Shown here in pieces: positions 1-10,000 of a stretch of DNA of 64,000 nucleotides. The translations under genes were made by a program, and so were the position numbers. The notes beneath the pieces were generated by a model. It made no database searches, was not told the DNA's origin, and worked only from the letters and a program-made list of their open reading frames with translations. How positions within the stretch are numbered: the first letter of the stretch is position 1; each line of letters starts with the position of its first letter. Source of the stretch: Atrichornis clamosus (Eukaryota > Chordata > Aves > Passeriformes > Menuridae); assembly GCA_013400975.1 (NCBI GenBank), contig WBMZ01011407.1, positions 1 through 64,000 of the forward strand, given 5' to 3'.

Positions 1-2
1 AC

Positions 3-1001
3 TTCACTGACCAAGAGCCATCCCAAGAAGATGTCAGTAGCTACCAAGAGTTCTCCATGGGGGATGAACACAGTGAGCAAGGGCTGTCCCAGATGCAGGT
101 AAGTAGCTACCAAGGACTCTCCGAGTGGGACGAACGCACTGAGCTCGAGCTGTCCCAAATAGAGGAGAGTAGCTACCCAGAAGTCTCTGACTGGGATGAA
201 CACAGCGAGCAAGAGCCGCCCCAGGGAGACATCGATAGCTACCAAGACTTTTCTGACTGGGAAGAGGGCCTGGAGCGAAGGCTTTCTCCAGCAGAAGTGG
301 GTAGCTCCCCAGAACGCTCTGACTGGGAAGAATACAGCGAACATGAGCTGTCCCACTTTGAAGTCAGTAGCTGTAAAGAAGTCTCTGACTGGGAAGAATC
401 CATTGGCCGAGAGCTTTCCAAAGAGGCAGAATCCATCGGCCAGGAGCTGTCCAAAGGGAATGTTAGGAGACCTTCAGTGCAGTCCAGCTGGGAGGATGAC
501 AGTGACAGAGAGCTTGCACAGGACAACTGGGAACATGAGACCATCCACAGCATCTCGGTCAAGCCCTTGCTCCGGGAGGACGACGAGTGGGACGAACTGA
601 GCGTCCTCGAGCTGCCTGAAGAAGAAGACAGGGAGCAAAGACTGCGGCTCTTTGCAGAAGATGGGCTCCCGGTGCCTGTGCCTCGGGAGGCATGGGTTGA
701 ACGCCGGGCATCTGAGCCGTGCCGCCAAGCGCCGGTCGTTGCCTCGCCTCCTCCCCGTGTGGAAGCGCAAGCCCTCGGAGGGCAGGCGGCTTCTCCGGCC
801 CGCGAGGAGCAGGTGCCAGAGGCAGGCACAGAGAGCCCGGTGCCTGCCCCGCACAGCTCCCCCAGCCCCTCAGCTCCCCAGCCGGGAGCCCAGGCCCTCA
901 GCCAGCAGCCGGCTGAACACAAGAAGCGTCCCTCCCGCTTCAGGCGGTGGCTGCGCAGGCTCTTCCGCTGCCCCTGCCTGGCAGCACAGCCGGAGGATTA
1001 G
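3..1001 (+). CDS. Acidic 22-residue tandem-repeat protein with basic Cys tail, 3' part (5' end outside window)
   Basis: I do not recognise a named family. The frame is open from base 3 and stops with TAG at 999-1001; the ATG at 57 lies inside the repeat array, so the true start is probably left of the window. From base 36 the protein is a tandem repeat of exactly 22 residues (66 bp): units at 36-101, 102-167, 168-233, 234-299, 300-365 and 366-431, an 11-residue half unit at 432-464, and a diverged unit at 465-530. Each unit opens near SSYxEVSDW, has an acidic pair after the Trp, and ends near ELSxxEV. A Pro/Ala-rich linker follows (about 660-915). The protein ends with a basic, hydrophobic, Cys-containing tail at 921-980 (RFRRWLRRLFRCPCL), which could bind membrane or be acylated (inference). 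There is no intron in 999 bp. Repeat periodicity and lack of stops support real coding; function is unknown. Confidence 0.6.
   Translation, partial: FTDQEPSQEDVSSYQEFSMGDEHSEQGLSQMQVSSYQGLSEWDERTELELSQIEESSYPEVSDWDEHSEQEPPQGDIDSYQDFSDWEEGLERRLSPAEVGSSPERSDWEEYSEHELSHFEVSSCKEVSDWEESIGRELSKEAESIGQELSKGNVRRPSVQSSWEDDSDRELAQDNWEHETIHSISVKPLLREDDEWDELSVLELPEEEDREQRLRLFAEDGLPVPVPREAWVERRASEPCRQAPVVASPPPRVEAQALGGQAASPAREEQVPEAGTESPVPAPHSSPSPSAPQPGAQALSQQPAEHKKRPSRFRRWLRRLFRCPCLAAQPED
36..530 (+). repeat. 66-bp coding tandem repeat, about 7.5 units
   Basis: Units begin at 36, 102, 168, 234, 300 and 366, then an 11-codon partial duplicate (432-464) and a final diverged unit (465-530). Period is exactly 66 bp with no frame slip. 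The units are diverged in DNA but keep the Ser-Asp-Trp core and the Glu-Leu-Ser segment. Confidence 0.8.
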
Positions 1002-2214
1002 CTCCCGCTCCGGCGCCAGGCGGGGCCCCGGAGGTGGCGGCTGAACCGGAGCCTGCCCAGCAGCGTCCTGGGGGAGCCACACGGGCTGCCTTTGCCTGCA
1101 CATGTCAGTGCAGCCTGAGCGGTCCCCGGCTGCTTGGGGCCATCCCAAGGGGGTCTCCCCAAGACCAAAAGTTTCCCAGGTGGCCAGCCCCAAACCAGCA
1201 CCAACGGGGGACAGTTGGTGCCAGGTGGCTCAGCGAGGAATCATCAAGGTGGGAAGAGACCTTGACCGTCACCCAGTCCCACCGTCACCCTGGCACCACC
1301 TAAACCATGTGCCCACGGGCCACATCCGGACGACTCCTCAAAACTTCCAGAGATAGCGCCTCCACCGCCTCCCTGGACAACTTTGTCCGATGCCTGACCA
1401 CTCGGTCAGGGAACTATGGTCTCTATTCTTTAATCTGGACCTCCCCTGGTGGAACCTAAGGCCATTTCCTCTCATGGATTACTCCTCTTAAAGGATTACA
1501 TGTTGATCCTCTGGGGTTTTCTCCATGAGGAATGGGCACACACACAGGAGGTATTCTTGCAGAGACCTCACTGCCGGACTGCCACAGCCATGATTCTTCC
1601 AAAAGAGAAGAACGTTAGGTTTAAGGAATAGTGGTAGTATAAAAATCAAACAAAAAATCCCCCAGAAAGGTCCTAAAGCAAAAAAAAAGATAAAACCCCA
1701 AAAAAACCCCAAACACCAAAACCAAAAAAAAAAAAGTAAGAATAAGAATAGCAATAAGATGATGAAGAAGATAAAGAACTAGTCATAGTAAATAAGATTT
1801 AAGAATGAGAAGAACAAGAGCAAGAGTAAGAAGAATAGGAGTAAGAAGAGTGAGAGTAAGAATAAGAGTAAGAAGAGGAATAAGAAAATGAGTAAGAATA
1901 GGACTGAGAAGAATAAGAATGATAAAGAAGAAATCGTAGTAGTAAATAATTAGAATAAACATAGGAATAATAGAATGTTGAATAAAAATAAGAAAAACAT
2001 GAATGAGATGAAGAAAGAATAGCAGTAGTAAAAATAATTAAAAAGAAGAATACTCAGATGAAGAGGAAGTAGTAGTACTAGTAGTAAATAATAATGATGC
2101 CTAGAAAGAAGAAGAAGAAGAAGATTCTTAGCTGAAGGAGCAAATGAAATAGCAGTAATAGTAAATCATTATAACTATAATTACAATTATAATGTCAAGT
2201 TAAAATACCCGTCC
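1002..2214. repeat. 3' flank and purine-rich low-complexity tract
   Basis: About 1004-1670 is unique-looking, GC-rich and then mixed, with no supported gene. About 1678-1735 is A-rich (runs of A separated by CCCC). About 1735-2170 is almost pure A/G with scattered T, built from degenerate TAAGAA, AGTAAG and GAAGAA words. It looks like a decayed simple repeat. No AATAAA was seen just before the A-rich part. Confidence 0.6.
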
Positions 2215-3180
2215 ACAATCACAGAATGCTTTAGGTAGGGTAGGATCTTAAAGATCATCTAGTTCCAAAGTTCTATCTTCTGCTCGGTCTCTCTCTCTCA
2301 CTCTGAGACCTGTTTCCTATTTCTTTTTATCTCTCCACATTTGTTGTTAAATAAAAGCCACGTTAAATAAAATACGGATGTTGTCGTCATATGGTCTCAT
2401 GTGCACCTTAGTTCGGGCAGAGGCATCTCTCCCTAACTGCATCGTAACGCATTCTCTGCGCAGCCTGTGTCTGTGCTTGGGATTGCCCCGACCCAGCTGC
2501 AGGACCTTGCGCTTGCCCTCGGGCAACTGCATGATGTTGAGATGGGCCCACCTCCCAGGCGTGTCCAGGTCCCTCTGGATGGCTTCCCTTCCCTGCACCG
2601 TGTTGGCTGCACCAGTCAGCTTGGCGGCATTGGCAAACTTGCTGAGGGTGCCTCAGTGCCACTGTCAGTGTCACCAACAAAGCTGTTCAACGGCACCAGT
2701 CCCAGCACCGACCCCTGAGGACGCCTCTTGTCGCTGCTCTCCACTTGGACATTGAGCCATTGACCACAACCCTTTCAGTGTGACCATCCAGCCACTTCCA
2801 TATCCACCGAGTGGTCCATCCATCCAATCTATGCCTCCAGTTTAGAGACAAGGAGATCGTGCCGGCCGTGTCAAATGCTCTGCACAAGCGCAGGCAGATG
2901 ACATCAGTTACTCTTCCCTCACGCACCAACGCTGTCACCCCGCTGTTCTCTCAGGCCCTGACTCTTCCTATTGCCACTTGGCTGGTGTAGCTGCAGCGCT
3001 TGCCAGTGAACAGAGGCAAAAAAGTCATTGAGTGTATCAGCCTTCTTCATCTGCTAGGCAATCAGTTGTCCCATTTGCTTCCAGAGAAGTCTGACATTCT
3101 CTCTAGTCTCCTTTTTATCAGCGACACGTTCCTTCTTCACGCATTTTATTTAGAGCGTGTTACAAGGCAGAGGGTGGGAC
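2215..3180 (-). mobile_element. CR1 LINE fragment (endonuclease-RT linker, partial RT, 3' end)
   Basis: Read on the minus strand, the element runs from high to low coordinates. About 3110-2995 encodes the linker before the reverse transcriptase (words such as ADTLNDFFAS). 2938-2690 encodes reverse transcriptase words typical of CR1 (DGWTTRW, VVVNGSMSKWR). 2600-2460 encodes GREAIQRDLD, then a block ending LQLGRGNPK. About 2275-2215 is the usual avian CR1 3' end, seen in plus orientation as cacagaatg then cttaaagatcatctagttcc. Frameshifts, stops and internal deletions show it is inactive. CR1 is the dominant LINE of birds. Confidence 0.85.
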
Positions 3181-3776
3181 ACTCATCTAGGGGCGCTTAA
3201 ACGTATCTGAAGGCACAGCTCTCACACTGGGTTCTATTACCCAGCACATGATCACGCTCAGAGAGCGCTACACCTGTATCGTTAGCACCAGAAGTCTGTT
3301 CCTCCAGGAATATTTCATTAAACTGGAGCTTTCCGGGGCAAAGCTGTGTATGTGACACAGATCTGGCATTATTTGACTACTGTGTCCCTTCTCCAAGTGT
3401 TTTGCCATCACCAGTGGAAGGGAGTAGAACTGGTAACCCCTTGCCTTGCGTTGCTTGCTGGTTGGTACGGTCCCCTTCCGTGTAGCTCTGTTTCCTAGTT
3501 CTCCCATTTGGTACATCGTGATTCAGTGGCTCTCCGCGACCAGATTAAATCATGGAACTAGGAAGGAAGTACGTAGTAAAGCTCAGGTAGAAACTCAATC
3601 CTTCTTCTAAAGCAGCATTGCTGTTTATTAACAATGGACGCAGATCCAAATATAGTGGATTCAGATAGCTCGTCAGGCCCATTAAAGACCATGTTGGAGG
3701 AAGAACGAGAACTGTGCCTTCCAGAAGTCTTGGTTTCCACCTCTGTCACAGGGCTCAAAGCTCGCTGGAACGTATA
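3181..3776. other. Unassigned intergenic sequence
   Basis: No gene, exon or clear repeat was recognised. The first exon of ENO4 was looked for here and not found. Confidence 0.5.
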
Positions 3777-3816
3777 AATCATAGAATACGCTGAGTAGGA
3801 AGGGACCCGTAATGGA
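3777..3816 (-). mobile_element. Short CR1-type 3' end fragment
   Basis: The words catagaatacgctgag and ggaagggaccc match the minus-strand 3' end of avian CR1 copies. Only about 40 bp is recognisable. It lies about 100 bp before an ENO4 exon. Confidence 0.5.
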
Positions 3817-3915
3817 TTTGTTCAATGGTGGATTTGATGGAAAGGTATTTCACGGAATAAAAACCTCTTTGCCTGGAAATTGACTTTTCATGAAGTTTTT
3901 TCTCTTCCATTTAAG

Positions 3916-4044
3916 GCTTACGACCGCTCTAAATTTTCAAAAGCTCTGGTACTCTGCAAATTAGCTGGAAGAAAAGTTCTTGATGGAGTTGGTCAGCCAA
4001 CATTAGTAGTGGAAATATTCTGTACAGTTGAAAACTGTGAGAAG
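3916..4044 (+). CDS. ENO4: ENO4 exon 2 (non-canonical donor)
   Basis: The acceptor is ttccatttaag ending at 3915. The exon encodes 43 codons in phase 0, including [20 protein letters not shown], which aligns with the N-terminal part of vertebrate ENO4. The alignment continues without a gap into the next exon (NCEK then RICSTV), which puts the exon end at 4044. The next bases are CTATGAG, not GTATGAG. Read-through meets TGA at 4048-4050. Confidence 0.85.
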
Positions 4045-7000
4045 CTATGAGCTGCTTCTTCCTGTTTTATTTATTTTAATAGGACAATATCAGGGAGAGG
4101 TACTATTCTTCTCACATCCCAAGGAACATTTTGTTTTCCATCTTGATGAGGACACATAAACCCCTGTGACTCAACAGCTGAGTGTGGTAACCTGGAAAAA
4201 AAAAGGTGTTATGAAAGGTTAAGACAGTGGCAGCAACTAGGAAAACTATTTTCCATGAATCAGACAATATTTTATGAATGGGATCTGATAGTGTATCTTG
4301 GTATATTCACTTTTTTTTTGGTCTTAATGATCGTGTAGGTTTTTGTTACACCCCATTCTAACCTTGTAAGTTCACTTGGATTTCACCTTTTCCTTTAATT
4401 TTCAGATCCTTCTGTTTCTCTTTGTGCAGCACTCCTTCAGAGTAATACAGTACTTTTTTACACTGAGCTGAGGGGTTGGTGTGGATGACAGTAAAGTCAA
4501 ACATGTCCATTTAGCACCTGCAGTGCAACATTAGGGCACATCTCTTCCCCAACCTGAACTATTTGGGTTACATCTTTGCAGCAGTAGCTATTGTGGAGTA
4601 ATTATTTCCCTCAGTTACACTATGGGTCACTTTGTTCTGGAATTACATGTACCTTCATAGATATTCAGAGGATGTAAAATTAATAGTTAGTGCAACCAAC
4701 TCTGTGGAATTTGTATATGACGTCTTCCTTAAGTGAATTTTCATAATATCATTAATTCTCCATCAGTACAGAAAATAGGTTTAAATTACCTAAGTAAGAC
4801 AAAAATAACTGATCATGAGGCCTAAAGTATCAATGGTGATGAATCATGGTACCACAGGCTACCAACATCTGCAATAAATGGTGTCCTAATGATTGTATGT
4901 TCCTTAAAGTAGCTCCATTCTATTCTGATAGCATGATACAGGTATAAAGCAGATCTGCCAGAAGGTTTTTTCCATGTAGGTATAATTTAAGTCAAAAAAC
5001 TTGAATAATGTCTGCAAGTATCAAAATATAAGAGGCTACAAAGAAGGCGCTGGATGATAAAAGATAAGTGGATCAAAGAGTAGATTTAGAGATATGCACA
5101 TATAGAGTTGGTAAGAACATATACTTCTTAGCCTTTCAAATGACATTTCCAAGTTAGAAATTAAATAGGGTTTTAAACCTTTTTGCATTGTTTGTGGTTT
5201 TTTGGCTTTTTTTGCAGAGAATTTGTTCCACTGTAATGTCTTCTCATTCTCAAATACCTGAAAATGCTTTACCTGAAACAATTGAAGCTGATGAGAAAGA
5301 AAGAAATGACTCTGTTAATACTGCTGTGGAATGGGTCAATGAATCATTGAGCACAATGTTGAGAGACTTGAAGCCTACTGAGCAGTGTCAAATTGATGAG
5401 CTGCTTGGGTAGGTCTTGCATATTATGAAAATTATTGCGTTTGAAGTATACACCATGAATTTATATTGTTAATGAAAAACATGGAATATTCAATCTTTTC
5501 TACGTTTTTTTAAAAAATATTTTTAGGATGTAATGTCTGTTTCAGATCTATTGCATTTTATTATTACCGGCTTTTTTCATAATTATGTTATAAAAACCAT
5601 GCTATTTTTTACAAAGTTTCATACGTGGGTTAAAATAATAAGGATCTTGAAGAAACAAATGCTTGTCAAAGGCTACCTTGAAGAAATTCATTCAGTGCCA
5701 GTTTAATTCTGTGGGGAGGTTTTTTTAAACTGCAACTCCACTTCTGTTCATGGCACTGTAGAACACAAGTGGTATGAATGACCTGTCTGTGTGTCTGCAT
5801 CGAGCTAAACCACAGAAAATGTGTTTATATTTACAGATTTCAGGTGCTGGGGGAGTCTTCTTCCTGAGCTAGCTGCTCCAAAGGGTTTCTTTGGAAGGCA
5901 ATTAGTTCCTTTGGAAATATAGTTTCTTTTGTAAACATCCAGGTTTATTTTTTCATGGAAAAATTTCTTTCCGGGAGCATCCCAAAGTGAAAAAGAATGG
6001 GCGTATTTTTCAATTCAGAGAAATATGTCTGGAATTTGTTTATAAGGAAAAAAATACCCGTATAAGGTAAAAGTATCACAGATCTGAATGTACTTTTACA
6101 GTAACATTAGAGAAGCTACCCGGCAGCATTTAGCTTTCTTCACCCTGGAAGCATTAATATGGCCTGTGGTCCTCTTCAGGAGTTGGAAATGGTTCTTTCA
6201 GCTGCTCTCCTGCGGGGAATGGCAATTTCCTGGAGGCGTAGGAGTTGGGCTGCCAGACTCAACACAGACTGTAGCAAACAGACCTAATTGCCTTCCACAT
6301 GGGCTAACTTTGGGAAAACCTTGATAAAGGGAATGAGAACTCAATTGGAAAATGAGCCAAACTAGGATTTTAATGCATTGTTTACCTTACATATCTTACA
6401 TACTGTGACTGTGATCCAGGGGTGAAGTTTTCACTTCTTGCATTTAATTGAAATTCAGCCACCTCTGAGTTTGCAGCCACACAATAATCAGTGTACAACT
6501 GATCCACTGGCTTAGAAGCCTAGGCCAGGCTGGTGGATGTCCTGAAGTTATGACAGGGTCTGTTACCACCCGTGCAGAGCAAATGCATCCTTCATGCTAA
6601 GATTGTCTGCTCAGAGCTGACTTTCAAACCAGTGTGATTTGCAAAGCATGTGTTAAGGTTTGTGAAACTTGTTTGTGGTTCTTTTTGTTTAAACAACGCT
6701 GCAGATGGCTGCCAAAAAATAATGACATAATAAATTTTTGTACTTCTCCAGCTTCACACAGTGAATCTATGGCAGAAGCTCAAATACATGCATTTCACCT
6801 TCTGGCATGTTCTCTAGCCTGTATTATGTGTGTCTACTTATCACATGTCTAACAATATTTTGAGCCAGTAATTTTTATGCCTCTTCCCTTAGTGAATTCT
6901 TTGCAAACAAGGTAGAAGAAAGAAAGGAAATTGAAAGGCAAGAAGAAGAAGCAAAAGCCATTCTTGCTCTTACTTCAGACACTCCACCCCCAACACCTGT

Positions 7001-10000
7001 ACCTATGAAAAAAAAAGCAGGAAAATCAGGTTTTACTTTATTTGATTTTAATATTTTCTGCAATACAGATATTGATAAAGGTCTTAAAAGGCACACTGTC
7101 TCCTGTTCAAAGGGTTTGGTTACTCTCTCCTGACCTTTTTGATCACAGCAATTTCTGCAGCAAAACAAGGGAGGGGAAAATGCAATTTTCTCATCATTCA
7201 CATGTGTAGGGAACAGAGTTTCTGCCTTTCTTTTACAGTTGGCTTAGACAGGAGGTTATTACTCTTCAGAATGAGGAATAAGAATGGAGGAGGATGCAAA
7301 TGAAGAACAAAAAATGAAAATGATAAGGAAAGAAAAGGAAATCACAGAACTGAGCAGGAAAACGGAAATAGAATTAAGATAGAAGTTGAAAACAATTGAA
7401 AGAGGGAGGAAGGAAAGTTTCCTTGTAACACTGAGAAAAGGAGGAAATACAGTGAAAAGCAAAAGAGAATTAAAGAAGGAGATGAGATGGGAATGATGGG
7501 TAGTATAGAGTAAAGGGAAGTAAGGAAACAATGCTACTAAAGGAAAAAGGAAAAAATAGTGTGAGACTACAAGGTAAAAATACATGGCCAAAAAAACCCA
7601 ACCCAAAGGAAAAGAGCACCATATGCTATCTCCATCTATGCATTAAACTCAGACAAAAAAAAAGGATTATTGTCATTTATTGGAAGGGCAGAAAATTTTG
7701 GCAAATTATTATTTCTTATCCGTTCAGTTGCAAATATCATATACTGTCAGTAAAACCTCCCAATTAATTTGTTGGATGTGTGCACAGTAAATTCACCTTT
7801 GATGTGAAATGTAACTTTTGCAGTTGCCAGGTCCATCCAGATACCATCATGGTGTATATTATACTCTTAGTCAAGCTTCTGCCAATACATGTATTACTTG
7901 TTTTCACTAATTGTGGCATTACATATATGACTTGTTTTCACTAATTGTGACATTGCCTGTAATATTAGTTAGACTCAGTGCCTGACTATTTGGAGCCAAC
8001 ACAAAACAGTCCCCAGTGCAATGAATCTTGGAAATCAGACCACTTGTGGCATAGGAGCTCCCTGTAAAGGTTCTTGTAAGCACTGTAGGCTATAAATGTG
8101 ATAGTGGGAACTGCTTGGTTTTAAGCATTTTGGAAAAAGTTAACTGTTTCTGAAAGTGAAATAAGTTCTTATGAAAATGTAATAAGTCTATGGATGTGTA
8201 ATATTTAAAATACCTGTTTTCTCTTTGGAAATTCCAACTGTAAGAGGCCTAAACTTTTTTCACAGTCATTATTAGAAGAAATCAAGTATATGTACTTCCA
8301 ATCAGGTTATAATGTAATCTTCCATTTTTTAATGCGAAAGCTGAGCATTTAAGGAACCCGATAAAGAAGACTGAAAACATGCTTTTGAAAGGAACCTGAA
8401 AAATGATATCATGTTACTGGATTCAAACATAGATAAATAAAAATACATATTTCAATAGCTGAAAGATCTCCAAAAGAAACAGTTTTGAAATGCGTTTGAA
8501 ACCAGAGTAAGGACAGACACTCTGCTTACTTGTGAGGTCATTCCATATAACACAACTGACAAAATTAAGGTTTTGAAAAATAAATTATTATTTTTTAGTA
8601 CGCACTGAAATGACAATATCGTGTTTACTCATGTAACTGTGATACCTAAGCATATGTTTAAAACCAAGAAAATATTTAGCTGCTACTCTCTGTCTTGTAG
8701 GAAAGAAGATGCCAGTGGTAGAGAAACTCATCCCACCTGCAGAACCTGTTGAACCAGTGCTGGGTGGCAGCTTGGCCATTGGGGGAGCATCACTTGCCGT
8801 AGCAAAGGCTGGGGCCATCGTTAGCCATATCCCATTGTACTTACATATTGCCCTGTTGAAACATGATCAGGTACAGGTGACTTTTATCATTTTGCTTATT
8901 TTGTCCCAGTTATCATAATTATTGCAGAATTCTGAAGCTGGTTGTGACAGGGTTATTAAATTTGTCTCATAGAATACACCCTTAACACCAATACCTGTAC
9001 CAGTCTTTGAACCCTGTACCATAATTAAAATTCTGATTTTTACATTTTTACTTCCACCTGGTACTTCCAATTGCAGGAGTCACCTAAAGGAATGTCTCTA
9101 CCACTCCCAATGGTTACTGTATTGAACTGTGAAAAAATGTCACCTGCAAAACTGAAATTAGTGAAAGAAGTTATGCTTATACCACCAGTTCAGTTATCAT
9201 TCAAACAGGTACGGTTTCCTTTTTTTAAATAAATGCATTCTATAGAAATCATACTATATATGTACATAAGTATATAGATCTTTTCAATATAGTCCTTACA
9301 AACTGTATTTTTCATTTTTTGCTAGCTTGCAAGGCCAAAGTTTTAACAAATGTTAGTGCAGACTTCTAATACCAATAACATTAAATTAAGTAAAAAGCTG
9401 ATTTAAAAGAAGAACCATGAAGATTCCAAGTTAAAAATGTACATTAGTATAGAGGGAAAAATGCATTGAAGAAGATGTCAAGGAATTGTGTTGCACACAA
9501 TAGATCAGAATGTGATTTTGCATTACTAGATTACAAGTAGTACCAGTTGACATAGCATACAAAACAACAAAACTCATAAATTCACAGGAAAGCATAAAAT
9601 ATATGGGAATAGGTTGCTTTAAAATAAAATTGTGACGCTAGAAGGGAACATAAAGAGCAAGAAGGATGGGTGAGACAGATGGGTCGACCCTCTCTTTTTT
9701 TTGTTTAGCATTTTGTTGCATTAAAGAATGTATCTGCACAAGATGCCTACATTAGGGTTGTGATTTCTACTTTGTGTGCTGGTGACCTGAACAAGTGACT
9801 GAGCTCGATTCTGTTTCTTTTTGCTCTTCCTTTAACTTTTCCAAATTGTCACCCAGAGCTGTCACTAAGGTCACTAACTCTGCCCCGTTCAAAGCCAGAA
9901 TGCCTCCTGGTGCCCTTGGGAGGGGAGGGAGCTGTTTGCTGCAGTGCAGAACACCAAGTGTTGTCCTGTGTGAATGTGCTGCCAGCTGTGACTGACTTCT

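Larger units (their letters stand above)
4045..8700 (+). other. ENO4: ENO4 introns 2-4
   Basis: Introns 4045-5217, 5409-6892 and 7030-8700. They are AT-rich. 7260-7560 is purine-rich and gives a long antisense frame by composition. A 39-bp direct duplication lies at about 7888-7965. No other gene or clear transposon was seen. Confidence 0.7.

Noticed and set aside
239..922. 227-codon minus-strand frame under the left-edge gene
   Set aside because: Ser/Cys-rich complement of the 22-residue repeat; it is a shadow of the plus-strand coding frame.
1..3915. Search for ENO4 exon 1
   Set aside because: No frame resembling the ENO4 N-terminus with a phase-0 donor was found; it probably lies left of the window or is too diverged to see.
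7259..7606. 115-codon minus-strand hydrophobic frame
   Set aside because: Arises from purine-rich intron DNA; Phe/Leu/Ser composition reflects the pyrimidine strand, not a membrane protein.
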